DNA of 64,000 nucleotides from Thiocapsa roseopersicina (GTDB lineage: Bacteria > Pseudomonadota > Gammaproteobacteria > Chromatiales > Chromatiaceae), in the NCBI RefSeq assembly GCF_900106925.1, contig NZ_FNNZ01000008.1:1-64000 (forward strand), written 5' to 3'. Positions 1 through 9,981 of this stretch are shown here, one piece after another. The notes beneath the pieces were generated by a model, which worked only from the letters and a program-made list of their open reading frames with translations, did not search any database and was not told where the DNA came from. Positions within the stretch are counted from its first letter, which is position 1. Each line of letters begins with the position of its first letter. Made by a program: the position numbers and the translations under genes.

Positions 1-2
1 TG

Positions 3-2384
3 TTGTTCAAGCACCCCGAGGGAGGCCCACCGCTCTCCCTCATACAAGTTGACGATTTAAGAGGAAAAACCCATCAGGGAAGGTGGCCGTACTCATCCAA
101 GGGCGGACGCCTGTTGCTCCAAGGCCGCGGCGGCGAGGCCCTGAATACGCTGGAGACCGAAGGTCAAATGCTCCAGCGTGTCATGCCGGATCTGATGGGC
201 CTGAAGAACATCCTCGCCATCAACGACGAGGCCCATCACTGCTACCGCGAGAAACCGAACGCGTCCCTGGGGGGCGCCCCCGAAGGCGAGCTGAAGGGCG
301 ACGACAAGAAGGAGGCCGAGAAGAACAACGAAGCCGCCCGGCTCTGGATCTCCGGTTTGGAGGCCGTCAATCGCACACTCGGGCTGGCGCGCGTCCTCGA
401 CCTCTCCGCCACACCCTTCTTTCTACGCGGCTCGGGCTATGCCGAAGGCACGCTCTTTCCCTGGACCATGAGCGACTTCTCGCTGATGGATGCCATCGAG
501 TGCGGCATCGTCAAGCTCCCGCGCGTGCCGATTGCGGACAACATCCCCGGCGGCGAGATGCCCATGTTCCGCAACCTCTGGGAGCACATCCGCGCCAAGA
601 TGCCCAAGAAGGGGCGCGGCAAGGCGGCCTCGCTGAATGCGCTCGACCTTCCGCCGCAGTTGCAGACCGCTTTGGAGGCACTCTACGGACACTACGAGAA
701 GACCTATGCCCTCTGGACGAAGACCGGAAAATCGTCCCCGCCGTGCTTCATCGTCGTCTGCAACAACACCGCCACGTCCAAGCTGGTCTACGACTACATC
801 TCCGGATTTCAGCGCAGCCAGAAGGACGGGGGGCAGGACGGCAGCTCAAAGCTGGAGCCCGGTCGCCTGGCCCTGTTCCGCAATCACGACGAGCACGGCA
901 ACCCGCTGCCGCGCCCCCGAACCATTTTGATCGACAGCGAGCAACTGGAATCGGGCGAGGCGCTGGACGCCAACTTCCGCGCCATGGCCTCGGATGAGAT
1001 CGAGCGATTCCGCCGAGAAATCATCGAGCGCACCAATGACGCCCGTCAGGCCGAGAACCTGACCGACCAGGACCTTTTGCGTGAAGTCATGAACACCGTC
1101 GGCAAGCCCGGCCGACTCGGGGCCGAGATTCGCTGCGTCGTCTCCGTCTCCATGCTCACCGAGGGCTGGGACGTCAGCACCGTGACCCACGTCCTCGGGG
1201 TGCGCGCCTTCGGCACGCAGCTCCTGTGCGAGCAGGTCATCGGCCGGGCACTGCGCCGCCAGTCCTATGATCTCAACGAAGAGGGTCTCTTCAACGTCGA
1301 GTATGCCGACGTGCTCGGCATCCCCTTCGACTTCAACGCCACGCCCACGGTCGCCCCGCCGCAGCCGCCGCGCGAGACCATCCAGGTCAAGGCGATGCGC
1401 CCCGAGCGCGATGCGCTGGAGATCCGTTTCCCCCGCGTCGCCGGCTATCGCACGGAGCTACCGCAGGACCGCCTGAACGCCCAATTCGACGCCGACTCCA
1501 TCCTGGTCATTTCACCCGAGCTGGTCGGCGCCGCCGAGACCCGCAATTCCGGCATCATCGGCGCGACCGTGGATCTCAACCTGGTCCATACGGGCAACGT
1601 GCGTCAATCCCAGGTCCTCTACGAGCTGACATCCCATCTCTTGCTGAGTCGATTCCGTGACGCCGACGGCGAGCCGCAACTCCATCTGTTCGGCCAGCTC
1701 AAGCGCATCGCGCGTCAATGGCTCGACGCCTACCTGCAATGCAAGGGCGGCACCTATCCGGCCCAACTCAAGTACAAGACCCTCGCGGACATGGCCTGCG
1801 AGCGCATCACCGCCGGCATCACCCGCGACCAGCTCGGCAAGCGACCCATCATGGCGCTTCTCGACCCCTACAACCCGGTCGGGTCCACCACGCACGTTAA
1901 CTTCAACACCTCCAAGACCGAGCGCTGGGAGACCGACGCGCGCCGCTGCCACCTCAACTGGGTCATCCTCGACAGCGACTGGGAGGCCGAATTCTGCCGA
2001 GTCGCCGAGGCCCATCCGCGGGTCAGGGCCTATGTCAAAAACCACAACCTGGGCTTCGAGGTCCCCTACCGGTATGGCTCCGAGATGCGCCGCTATCGCC
2101 CCGACTTCATCGTGCAGGTCGACGACGGCCACGGCGAGGAGGATCTGCTGAACCTCACGGTCGAGATCAAGGGTTATCGCGGCGAGGATGCCAAGGAGAA
2201 GAAGACCACCATGGATGTCTACTGGGTGCCCGGCGTGAACAACCTCGGCACCCATGGCCGCTGGGCCTTCGCCGAATTCGCCGATGTCTACCAAATCGAG
2301 GCCGACTTCAAGGCCAAGGTCGAAAGTGCGTTCAACACGATGATCGAGCAGGTTGTCGGCGAGCTCGAAACACAGGATGCTTAG
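3..2384 (+). CDS. Type III-like restriction enzyme Res subunit (helicase-nuclease), N-terminus cut by window edge
   Basis: Restriction subunit of an R-M system: a superfamily 2 DNA translocase joined to a nuclease. The DEAH box (D75-E-A-H-H), a SAT motif (DLSATPFF, about residue 135) and a motif VI-like EQVIGRALRRQ (about 412) mark the helicase. A PD-(D/E)XK nuclease is visible at the C-terminus (P700-D701 with E721-I-K723). The Walker A part that should precede the DEAH box is missing, and the frame is open to base 1, so the gene starts outside the window. The methyltransferase gene follows 132 bp downstream. The first 35 or so residues look less family-like than the rest and may not be the true continuation. 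Confidence 0.85.
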   Translation: MFKHPEGGPPLSLIQVDDLRGKTHQGRWPYSSKGGRLLLQGRGGEALNTLETEGQMLQRVMPDLMGLKNILAINDEAHHCYREKPNASLGGAPEGELKGDDKKEAEKNNEAARLWISGLEAVNRTLGLARVLDLSATPFFLRGSGYAEGTLFPWTMSDFSLMDAIECGIVKLPRVPIADNIPGGEMPMFRNLWEHIRAKMPKKGRGKAASLNALDLPPQLQTALEALYGHYEKTYALWTKTGKSSPPCFIVVCNNTATSKLVYDYISGFQRSQKDGGQDGSSKLEPGRLALFRNHDEHGNPLPRPRTILIDSEQLESGEALDANFRAMASDEIERFRREIIERTNDARQAENLTDQDLLREVMNTVGKPGRLGAEIRCVVSVSMLTEGWDVSTVTHVLGVRAFGTQLLCEQVIGRALRRQSYDLNEEGLFNVEYADVLGIPFDFNATPTVAPPQPPRETIQVKAMRPERDALEIRFPRVAGYRTELPQDRLNAQFDADSILVISPELVGAAETRNSGIIGATVDLNLVHTGNVRQSQVLYELTSHLLLSRFRDADGEPQLHLFGQLKRIARQWLDAYLQCKGGTYPAQLKYKTLADMACERITAGITRDQLGKRPIMALLDPYNPVGSTTHVNFNTSKTERWETDARRCHLNWVILDSDWEAEFCRVAEAHPRVRAYVKNHNLGFEVPYRYGSEMRRYRPDFIVQVDDGHGEEDLLNLTVEIKGYRGEDAKEKKTTMDVYWVPGVNNLGTHGRWAFAEFADVYQIEADFKAKVESAFNTMIEQVVGELETQDA

Positions 2385-2430
2385 AGATAGCTTAAAAACA
2401 AGGTGTACAGATGCGTGACCGGCATCAGAC

Positions 2431-2460
2431 GTAGGTTGGGCAAAGCGCAGCGTGCCCAAC
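2431..2460. repeat. REP-like palindrome between res and mod
   Basis: The arms GTTGGGCA (2435-2442) and TGCCCAAC (2453-2460) form an 8-bp stem around a 10-nt loop. The wider sequence resembles a palindromic intergenic repeat common in gammaproteobacterial genomes. That family assignment is from memory, not from a search. It could end or stabilise the res transcript. Confidence 0.55.
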
Positions 2461-2516
2461 TGCTCCCAGCGATGCCGGCGCTGATCGTTGAAAATCCGTT
2501 CATCTAAGGAGCCACG

Positions 2517-5500
2517 ATGGCCCCCAAGCCCAAGACCTCATCGCTGAACGTCGAGACCCTCACTCACGATGAGGCCACCCGCAAGAACATCCCGACGGCC
2601 GAATACCAGTCGATGATGCGCAAGGACGAGCAGGCCCCGGTACGGGTGACCTATGCGCGCGGTGCTGCGGACCGTCCCGATCCGCTCGCGGACGAGAAGG
2701 CGCGGCGCAACCGCGACCTCGACCCCCAGCTCATCTGGCGCGGCAAGGATCAACAGGATTGGAGCGATCTCGTCGTCCATGCGCCGCCGCTCTATATCCA
2801 GGAGAAGATCCATCCGAAGGCGTTGATCGACGATTTGCGTCGGGAGTCGGCGGGGAGTGGCGACTGGTCAACGGGGAGTGAAGAGCGACAGGGCAAACTA
2901 GACCTGTTCGGCGACTTCAACGGGATTCCCAAGGACGCGGATAAGACCGAGTTCTATCGGCACGACCAGAACTGGTCGAACCGCATGATCCTGGGCGACT
3001 CGCTTCAGGTCATGGCCAGCCTCGCCGAGCGCGAGGGTCTACGCGGCAAGGTCCAGTGCATCTACATCGACCCACCCTACGGCATCAAATTCAACAGCAA
3101 CTTCCAATGGAGCACTACCAGCCGCGATGTGAAGGACGGCAATGTCGCGCACATCACCCGCGAACCGGAGCAGGTGAAGGCGTTTCGGGATACCTGGCGG
3201 GATGGTATTCATTCTTATCTGGCTTATTTGCGAGATCGGTTGACGGTTGCGCGCGATCTGCTGACCGATTCGGGATCGGTGTTTGTGCAGATTGGGGATG
3301 AGAATGTCCATCGGGTTCGCATCCTCATGGATGAAGTATTTGGTGAAGTCAACTTTTGCGCTCAGCTCACGGTAGTCAAAACCGCCAGCCAATCCGCCGA
3401 ACTCATCGCAGGTACAGCCGATTACGTGTTGTGGTTTTGCAAGAGCCGAGAGTCAACAAAATTTCGAATTCCGCTAGCTCCGAAAGGGTTAGACGCAGAC
3501 AAATCGAACGTGTATCGGTGGCTCAGAAAACCGGATGGCAGTGCGAGGCAGCTGACTATTGAAGACCGTGCGTCTGGTGCTACGGAAAACGTCTTTCGGC
3601 AGGACAACATCACATCGCAACGTCCTCCTGGCGATTTCCCTGTAATGACGAACGGACGAGTATTCGGGCCAGGAAAAGGCTACTGGAAAACCGGCGAGAT
3701 TGGGATGTCTCGGCTAATCAAGGCGGCTCGTATACAGCCTGCCGCAAACAGCCTCACCTACATTCGGTTTCTCGATGACTTCAGGGCACAAGCGATCAGC
3801 AATGTCTGGACTGACACCGGCACCGGAAGCTTCACAGACGAGAAGGTGTACGTAGTACAGAGTGGTACAAAGCTGGTCCAGAGATGCATACTGATGACCA
3901 CCGACCCCGGCGACCTCGTCCTCGATCCCACCTGCGGCTCCGGCACCACCGCCTACGTCGCCGAACAATGGGGCCGCCGCTGGATCACCATCGACACCTC
4001 CCGCGTCGCGCTCGCCCTGGCTCGCGCCCGCATCATGGGCGCCCGTTATCCCTATTACCTGCTCGCCGACTCGCCCGCGGGCCAGCTCAAAGAGGCCGAG
4101 ATCACCCGCGGTGCCATCTCGTCGCAGCCGACCCGAGGCGACATCCGCCACGGCTTCGTCTACGAGCGCGTCCCGCACATCACGCTCAAGTCCATCGCCA
4201 ACAACGCCGAGATCGACGTCATCTGGGACAGGTGGCAAGAGACCTTGGAGCCCCTGCGCGAGGCGTTGAATGCCGCGATGGGCAAAACATGGGAGGAGTG
4301 GGAGATCCCGCGCGTTGCCGAGGACATTTGGCCCGCCGAGCCACGGCGGCTCTTCAACGCGCTGAAGGGCGAGCAGGCAAAGGGCACGAATGCCAGACCC
4401 AGCACGATCGAAGATACCCTGCGTGGAATCAACAAGGCCCTTGAACGCGACTACAGCATCGCGACGCTGCCGGCTCGCCCGGTCGACCCTTGGCCCGAGC
4501 CGGCCGCCGCGCTGCACGCCGAGTGGTTGAAGGCCCGCATCAATCGCCAGCAAGAGATCGACGCCTCCATCGCGGCCAAGGCCGACTCCGAGTATCTCTA
4601 CGACAAACCCTACACCGACAAGAAGACCGTCCGTGTGTCCGGCCCTTTCACCGTCGAGAGCCTGTCGCCCCATCGCGTGCTGGGTGTCGACGCGGACGAC
4701 GAGCTGATCGACCCGGCGGACAGCATCGCCAATCCGGATGCCGGTTACGGAGACAAGCCGACCTTTTCGCAAATGATCCTGGACAACCTCAAGGTCGCCG
4801 GCGTGCAGCAGGCCCACAAGGACGACAAGATCACCTTTACCTCGCTGACCCCGTGGCCCGGCGATCTCATCTGCGCCGAGGGCCGGTTCGTCGTCGGCGA
4901 CGAGCCCGGCAGCGTCGATGGCAACGCAGCCTCGCCCGAGCCCACCGAGAACCCGAGCTCACTCACTGAAAAGCGCGCAGCGATTTTCATCGGCCCCGAG
5001 TTCGGCACCGTCACCCGCCCGGATCTGGTGCTTGCCGCACGCGAGGCGGGCGAAGCCGATTTCGACCTGCTGATCGCCTGCGCCTTCAACTACGAGGCCC
5101 ACGCCACCGACTTCAACAAGCTCGGACGCATCCCCGTGCTCAAGGCGCGTATGAACGCCGACCTGCACATGGCAGAAGACCTGAAGACCACCAGCAAGGG
5201 CAACCTCTTCGTGATCTTCGGCGAGCCGGATATCACGATCCTGCCCGCCGAGAACGAGCGGATCCGGATCAAGATCAACGGTGTGGATGTCTTCCATCCA
5301 AGCACCGGCGAGGTCCGCAGCGACGGCCCCGAGGGCATCGCCTGCTGGTTCATCGACACCGACTACAACGAAGAGAGCTTCTTCGTCCGCCACGCCTACT
5401 TCTTGGGCGCGGAGGATCCCTACAAAGCGCTCAAGACCACCCTCAAGGCCGAGATCGACGAAGACGCCTGGGCGAGCCTCAACAGCGACACCTCTCGGCC

Positions 5501-5594
5501 CTTCCCCAAACCCGCCTCCGGACGCATCGCGGTCAAGGTGATCAACCATCTCGGAGACGAGGTGATGAAGGTGTTTCGGGTGACGCCGCCGTGA
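2517..5594 (+). CDS. Type III-like adenine-specific DNA methyltransferase (Mod)
   Basis: Protects host DNA by N6-adenine methylation and pairs with the Res gene upstream. The motif order is that of a beta-class enzyme: DPPYG at about residues 185-189, a target recognition domain, then the SAM-binding DPTCGSGTT at about 470. The 1025 residues exceed usual Mod proteins; the long C-terminal half (about 520-1025) has no motif I recognise and probably contacts Res. The start is supported by AAGGA six bases before the ATG. Bases 3340-3890, the expected recognition domain, are visibly more AT-rich than the flanks, suggesting it was swapped by recombination. Confidence 0.88.
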   Translation: MAPKPKTSSLNVETLTHDEATRKNIPTAEYQSMMRKDEQAPVRVTYARGAADRPDPLADEKARRNRDLDPQLIWRGKDQQDWSDLVVHAPPLYIQEKIHPKALIDDLRRESAGSGDWSTGSEERQGKLDLFGDFNGIPKDADKTEFYRHDQNWSNRMILGDSLQVMASLAEREGLRGKVQCIYIDPPYGIKFNSNFQWSTTSRDVKDGNVAHITREPEQVKAFRDTWRDGIHSYLAYLRDRLTVARDLLTDSGSVFVQIGDENVHRVRILMDEVFGEVNFCAQLTVVKTASQSAELIAGTADYVLWFCKSRESTKFRIPLAPKGLDADKSNVYRWLRKPDGSARQLTIEDRASGATENVFRQDNITSQRPPGDFPVMTNGRVFGPGKGYWKTGEIGMSRLIKAARIQPAANSLTYIRFLDDFRAQAISNVWTDTGTGSFTDEKVYVVQSGTKLVQRCILMTTDPGDLVLDPTCGSGTTAYVAEQWGRRWITIDTSRVALALARARIMGARYPYYLLADSPAGQLKEAEITRGAISSQPTRGDIRHGFVYERVPHITLKSIANNAEIDVIWDRWQETLEPLREALNAAMGKTWEEWEIPRVAEDIWPAEPRRLFNALKGEQAKGTNARPSTIEDTLRGINKALERDYSIATLPARPVDPWPEPAAALHAEWLKARINRQQEIDASIAAKADSEYLYDKPYTDKKTVRVSGPFTVESLSPHRVLGVDADDELIDPADSIANPDAGYGDKPTFSQMILDNLKVAGVQQAHKDDKITFTSLTPWPGDLICAEGRFVVGDEPGSVDGNAASPEPTENPSSLTEKRAAIFIGPEFGTVTRPDLVLAAREAGEADFDLLIACAFNYEAHATDFNKLGRIPVLKARMNADLHMAEDLKTTSKGNLFVIFGEPDITILPAENERIRIKINGVDVFHPSTGEVRSDGPEGIACWFIDTDYNEESFFVRHAYFLGAEDPYKALKTTLKAEIDEDAWASLNSDTSRPFPKPASGRIAVKVINHLGDEVMKVFRVTPP

Positions 5595-5760
5595 CACCAT
5601 CGTGGCCACGCCGCGCGGACGGCGCTCAAGCGTGGCCATTTCTCGGATCCGGGCGGGCTGCGGCGCCGGCATGGAAGTGGCGCCCGACCGGCGATGGCTG
5701 ATCGAAGCGGCAATTGAGGCATGCCGAGATATCGGAACACCGCTCGGACAGAAAGGCCGA

Positions 5761-6444
5761 TTACCCGCTTGATTTCTCGGCAACCATCACGGAAATCAAG
5801 GCATGTTTGTAGACGCATTCGACGGTCTGAAAACCGGCATCCCGAAGCCATTGGATCTGATCCGAGAGCTTGGCCTCCTTATCCAATTGTCTTCGACGCA
5901 TGAGGCGATCCATATCCTCCCGAGAATGCTCGAAACGATCCACGTAGTCGCGCCAGTAGCCCTCGAACCGCTCCGCGTACCTGCTTGACTCGGCGAGATG
6001 CTGGTCGGCGTTGACGAACATGCCGTGCGGCGCCAGAGCCGCATAGACGTTTTCGAACAGGCGCTTTTTGTCGTCATCCTCGAGATGATGAATCGACAAG
6101 GCCGAGATGATCAGATCGAATGTCCCGCTGATTCCCGAGGTGCAATAATCCGCGACGACATAGCGTACGTTGTCGTTTCCAGCGAACCTGTCGCGGGCAA
6201 CCTCGAGCATCTTGTCGGAGACATCCAGCAGCGTGACCCGGGCGTCGGGATATTTTTTCAGAATGAACGCGCTGAACAAGCCCGTTCCGGCACCGAGATC
6301 GAGAATGCGCGGCGTGTCCATGATCGATTCGGCAAAGTAGGTCGCCGTCCCGTAAAAGTCGTCGAAGCCGGGGACGAGCTTTCGCCGTTCTCCATCATAG
6401 TTTTCCGAAACCGCATCGAACTGTTCCTTGACGTCGTTTTCCAT
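5761..6444 (-). CDS. Class I SAM-dependent methyltransferase
   Basis: A 227-residue methyltransferase with a full Rossmann core. Motif I is ILDLGAGTGLFS (about residues 47-58), an acidic LLDVSDKM follows at the end of strand 2, and FDLIISALSIHHLED is the motif IV/post-motif region. This resembles UbiE/methyltransf_11-type small-molecule enzymes, but the substrate cannot be read from the sequence. It is a lone minus-strand gene. The 165 bp to mod hold an imperfect inverted repeat (around 5600-5635) that may end transcription from either side. Confidence 0.8.
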   Translation of the reverse strand: MENDVKEQFDAVSENYDGERRKLVPGFDDFYGTATYFAESIMDTPRILDLGAGTGLFSAFILKKYPDARVTLLDVSDKMLEVARDRFAGNDNVRYVVADYCTSGISGTFDLIISALSIHHLEDDDKKRLFENVYAALAPHGMFVNADQHLAESSRYAERFEGYWRDYVDRFEHSREDMDRLMRRRQLDKEAKLSDQIQWLRDAGFQTVECVYKHALISVMVAEKSSG

Positions 6445-6650
6445 TCAGCTTTCCTCACAAAAATAGCGCCTCTTCGGTCTCTTTAATCCGTCCGATAGAG
6501 GCCGATCTCGACACTTGGCGATGAGCTCGCCGGGGCTTCGCAGGATCCTCGAAATCGCCTACGCTTGGAAGTGCATACCTTCTTCTTGGTTTACCGCATC
6601 CTTCGTGCCCTCGGGCTTCGAACAGTCTTTCCCGACCAACGGACCAACCC

Positions 6651-7643
6651 ATGGCCCCACGCCGCGACATCCGCGATCAGATCGATGCCTTTCGATCGCT
6701 CTGTGACCGGGAAACCCCGGAGCGCGTTCTGGCCGCGGCACGAGAGGCGTTGACGCACCGGCATCGGCTGATGGTTGCGAAGGCCGCGGAGCTGGCCGGT
6801 GATCGGCTGATCTATGCGCTCGAGCCGGACTTGATCGCGGCCTATCGCCATTTCCTGGAGGATCCCGCAAAGCGCGATCCGGGCTGTACGGCCAAGGGCG
6901 CGATCGCGCGAGCACTGGTCGCGCTGGACAGTCAGGACGCGGGTTTCTTCATCGACGGCATCCGCTATCGCCAACCCGAGCCGGTGTGGGGCGGCAGCGT
7001 CGATACGGCCGTCGATCTACGCGTGAGCTGCGCCATCGGGCTCGCGGCCACGAGCGATCCGCGTGCCCTGATCCACCTGGTCGGCCTGCTCCACGACCCG
7101 GAGCCGCATGCCCGCAGCGGCGCGGCGCGTGCGATCGCCTGTACGCAACCCTTGGCGGCCGAGGCGGTGCTGCGCTCCAAGGCGCTCGGCGGCGATCCGG
7201 AGCCGGAGGTGACGGGCGACTGTCTTGCCGCACTCCTGCAGGTGGCCGGGGAGGATGCACTCGATTTCGTCGGCGGTTTCCTCGTCACGCCGAGCATGGA
7301 GATCAACGGCCTCGCCGCACTCGCACTCGGGGAGTCGCGGCTCGACGGCGCCTTGGATCTGTTGCGCGCCCGCTGGGAGGCCGAACCCTTCAAGCGCGGC
7401 GCGGAGCATCTGCTCCTGCGGGCGGCGGCGCTGCACCGCAGCGAGGCGGCGCTCGACTGGCTCGTCTCGGTCGTGGCGGATGCCGATCGCGCAAGCGCCG
7501 AGGTCGCAATCGCCGAGCTGGGTGCCTATCGCAACAATGCTCGACTGCGGGCGCGCCTGGGCGCCGTGATTGCCGAGCGTGATGATCCGCGACTCGGCGC
7601 CGCCTATGCGAAGGCATTTCCGATCACGCCGCCGGGGGCATAG
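6651..7643 (+). CDS. HEAT-repeat protein
   Basis: 330 residues built mostly of paired helices with the alternating Ala/Leu pattern of HEAT or PBS-lyase-like repeats (for example LIHLVGLLHDPEPHARSGAA and similar units at about 140-300). No signal peptide or membrane segment is evident, so it is probably a cytoplasmic scaffold. No catalytic motif was seen. There is no convincing Shine-Dalgarno site; the first ATG of the frame is used. The roughly 205 bp upstream separate it from the divergent methyltransferase and would carry both promoters. Confidence 0.7.
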   Translation: MAPRRDIRDQIDAFRSLCDRETPERVLAAAREALTHRHRLMVAKAAELAGDRLIYALEPDLIAAYRHFLEDPAKRDPGCTAKGAIARALVALDSQDAGFFIDGIRYRQPEPVWGGSVDTAVDLRVSCAIGLAATSDPRALIHLVGLLHDPEPHARSGAARAIACTQPLAAEAVLRSKALGGDPEPEVTGDCLAALLQVAGEDALDFVGGFLVTPSMEINGLAALALGESRLDGALDLLRARWEAEPFKRGAEHLLLRAAALHRSEAALDWLVSVVADADRASAEVAIAELGAYRNNARLRARLGAVIAERDDPRLGAAYAKAFPITPPGA

Positions 7644-7662
7644 AGCGCCCCGGCGTCGACCG

Positions 7663-7986
7663 CTATCGGCCGCTCCTCTGGACCGCCGCAATCCCCTCCC
7701 CCGACCCTTCCTGCGACGAGGTAGGCTTCCAGACAAACCCTGCAAGCTCATAGCCGAGGACCATCGACTTTCCGTCGACGGAGACCAGGATCTCGACCTT
7801 CTCGGGCGAACGCATGGTCCGATTCTCGACCGCCTTGATCGACTCCGGAAAGCTCTGCTGCAAGTCGCGGCAGACCAGCTCCCCGTCTGGGCCGATGTCG
7901 CCGATTTCCGGTGGATCGGGTATGCACATGGCCATGCCTTCGAACGTCGCGAACGACAGGCAGGCAATCAGGGGTAGCTTCGTCAT
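7663..7986 (-). CDS. Small hypothetical protein, probably exported
   Basis: 107 residues with a short hydrophobic N-terminus (KLPLIACLSFATFEGMAMC) that could be a signal peptide, then an acidic Pro/Gly-rich stretch with a second cysteine near residue 39. No known family recognised. The start has a strong GAGGAGG site eight bases upstream. It converges with the HEAT-repeat gene, 19 bp away. It could be periplasmic with a disulfide, which is inference. Confidence 0.6.
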   Translation of the reverse strand: MTKLPLIACLSFATFEGMAMCIPDPPEIGDIGPDGELVCRDLQQSFPESIKAVENRTMRSPEKVEILVSVDGKSMVLGYELAGFVWKPTSSQEGSGEGIAAVQRSGR

Positions 7987-8180
7987 GGTCGTGTCCTCCT
8001 CGCCGATGGTCGACAGATCCCGCTGTCCGAGTCCGGAAACGTATTTACGGCTCGCCGGACCGCGGGGGTGTCTTAAGGCTTAGGCCAATCGGCACGCATT
8101 GTCCTGACGAAAACACGCCGAAAGTCGGATGATTCGCCGCAGGGCATGTCCTCGTTTCTCCGTCGGCTAAACTCAGACCC

Positions 8181-9941
8181 ATGAGCAAGCCCGAGCCTGC
8201 CCCAGAGCCTACGCCAAGCCGGCTAGGTGCCGACATGTCTCCCGCGACACGGGGAGAGGATGGCTTTCGGGTCGGACCCTGGTCGGTCGAGCCGAAGGGA
8301 GACCTTCTGCGCCGGGGCACTCACCTGGTCCGGGTCGAGCCCAAGGTGATGGATGTGCTGGTCTACTTCGCCGGGCGCGCGGGCGAGGTGGTCTCGCGGG
8401 AGGAGCTGGAGCGCGACGTTTGGCGCGGCGCCTTGGTGGTCTACGACGCCATGACCAAGACGGTCACCAAGTTGCGCCAAGCGTTGGGGGACGATCCCCG
8501 CAACCCGCGATTCATCCAGACCGTGCCCAAGCGGGGTTACCGGTTTGTCGCCGAGGCCGAAAGGGCCGATCCGATCGAGGGCTCGCAACCCGAGGCGTCC
8601 GATCGCATCCGGCGACCGCTTGGCTCCCCGCGACGTCTGCTGCTCGTGGTCATCCTCGGGGTGGCGGTATCGGCCTCGTTTCTATTCTATCTCGGGGTGC
8701 TCCGGCCTTTCGGCGGGCCCGCCGGTACACCCGGCGGGGCAGTGGAATCGAGCGGTCCGACGGATCCCGTCCCGCCGAAAGTGACGCGTGTATTGGTCCT
8801 GCCTTTCGATGTCTTGGGCCAAGATCCAGACCAGCTCTATCTCGCGCGTGGTATCACGGCCGACCTGATCGCCGACCTCTCGAAGCTCTCGGGCTTGACC
8901 GTGACGGGTGCCGAAAGCCGGAGCGAAGCGGCGGACATCAAAGAGGCTGCATCCCCCGGAATTCGCTACGAGGTCTGGGGCGGCGTACAACGCGCGGGCG
9001 ATCGCATCCGGGCGGAGGTTCGTCTTACGGATGCGCTCAGCGGTCGCCAATTGTGCGTCGAGCGCTACGACCGACCGTTCGAGGATCTTTTCGAGGTTCA
9101 ACAAGACATCGGGAGCCGCTTGGCGCGCGCCCTCTCGGTGACGCTGACCGAGGTCGAGCAACATCGGATCGCGCACCGCTACACCCGCTCCGTTCAGGCT
9201 TATGACCTCTTCCTTCGTGCACAGTCGCAGCTGTTGGTCCGCCGCGGGGACGAAAACAGACGCGCGCGGGATCTGTACCTTCAGGCCATCAGACAAGACC
9301 CCGGATTCGCGCGTGCCTACGCAGGGCTCGCACTCACCTATGCATACGATTACCGCAATCAGTGGAGCAGCGACGGGGCAGCTGCGCTTGAGCGGGCGGT
9401 GACGATGGCGGAAACCGCCGCGGAGATCGATCCGACCATCCCGGAGGTCCATTGGGCACTCGGCTATGTGAAGGTCCAGCAGCGTCGACACCAAGAGGCG
9501 CTGGCACACCTCGATGAGGCGCTACGGCTGGACCCCGGGTTTGCCGACGCCTTGGCGCTCAAGGGCGGCATCGAGACCTACGCGGGCCGGCCGCGAAGGA
9601 CCATCCCGCTCGCCAGGGCCGCCATCCAGCGCAATCCGGGCGCGGGTTATCTCTATTACATGATCCTCGGACGGGCCTACTTCTTCATCGACGACCAGAT
9701 CCAAGCGATGATCAACCTGCGGGAGGCGGCCATGCGCAACCCCGAGGACCTGGAAGTCCGCGTCTTTCTCGCGGCAGCCCTCGACCTCGGCGGGGAACAC
9801 CAGGATGCGGCCTGGGAAGCGGAAGAGATTCTCGCCATTCATCCCGATTTCTCGACCGACGCCTGGCTGGACACCTACCCCATGACGGACCGGGACCAGC
9901 GACATCGGCTCGTCGCAACCCTGGCGAGATTGGGGCTTTGA
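8181..9941 (+). CDS. CadC/ToxR-type membrane regulator with TolB-like and TPR domains
   Basis: An OmpR-type winged-helix DNA-binding domain lies at about residues 28-115 (RVEPKVMDVLVYF, then FIQTVPKRGYRFVAE near its end). One membrane segment follows at about 150-175 (LLLVVILGVAVSASFLFYLG). The periplasmic part has a TolB/FlgO-like domain (about 210-310) and TPR units to the C-terminus. This is the ToxR/CadC layout, in which a membrane-anchored factor binds promoters directly. The ligand is unknown. The next two genes follow closely (40 bp, then 15 bp), so this may be the first gene of a three-gene operon. Confidence 0.82.
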   Translation: MSKPEPAPEPTPSRLGADMSPATRGEDGFRVGPWSVEPKGDLLRRGTHLVRVEPKVMDVLVYFAGRAGEVVSREELERDVWRGALVVYDAMTKTVTKLRQALGDDPRNPRFIQTVPKRGYRFVAEAERADPIEGSQPEASDRIRRPLGSPRRLLLVVILGVAVSASFLFYLGVLRPFGGPAGTPGGAVESSGPTDPVPPKVTRVLVLPFDVLGQDPDQLYLARGITADLIADLSKLSGLTVTGAESRSEAADIKEAASPGIRYEVWGGVQRAGDRIRAEVRLTDALSGRQLCVERYDRPFEDLFEVQQDIGSRLARALSVTLTEVEQHRIAHRYTRSVQAYDLFLRAQSQLLVRRGDENRRARDLYLQAIRQDPGFARAYAGLALTYAYDYRNQWSSDGAAALERAVTMAETAAEIDPTIPEVHWALGYVKVQQRRHQEALAHLDEALRLDPGFADALALKGGIETYAGRPRRTIPLARAAIQRNPGAGYLYYMILGRAYFFIDDQIQAMINLREAAMRNPEDLEVRVFLAAALDLGGEHQDAAWEAEEILAIHPDFSTDAWLDTYPMTDRDQRHRLVATLARLGL

Positions 9942-9981
9942 CCGGCGCAGACGAACCCTTCGGAGTGAACGCTTTCGAGCC

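Noticed and set aside
1-2384. Frameshift at the start of the Res gene
   Set aside because: The first 35 residues look unlike the family, but with the upstream part outside the window a frameshift cannot be told from natural variation.
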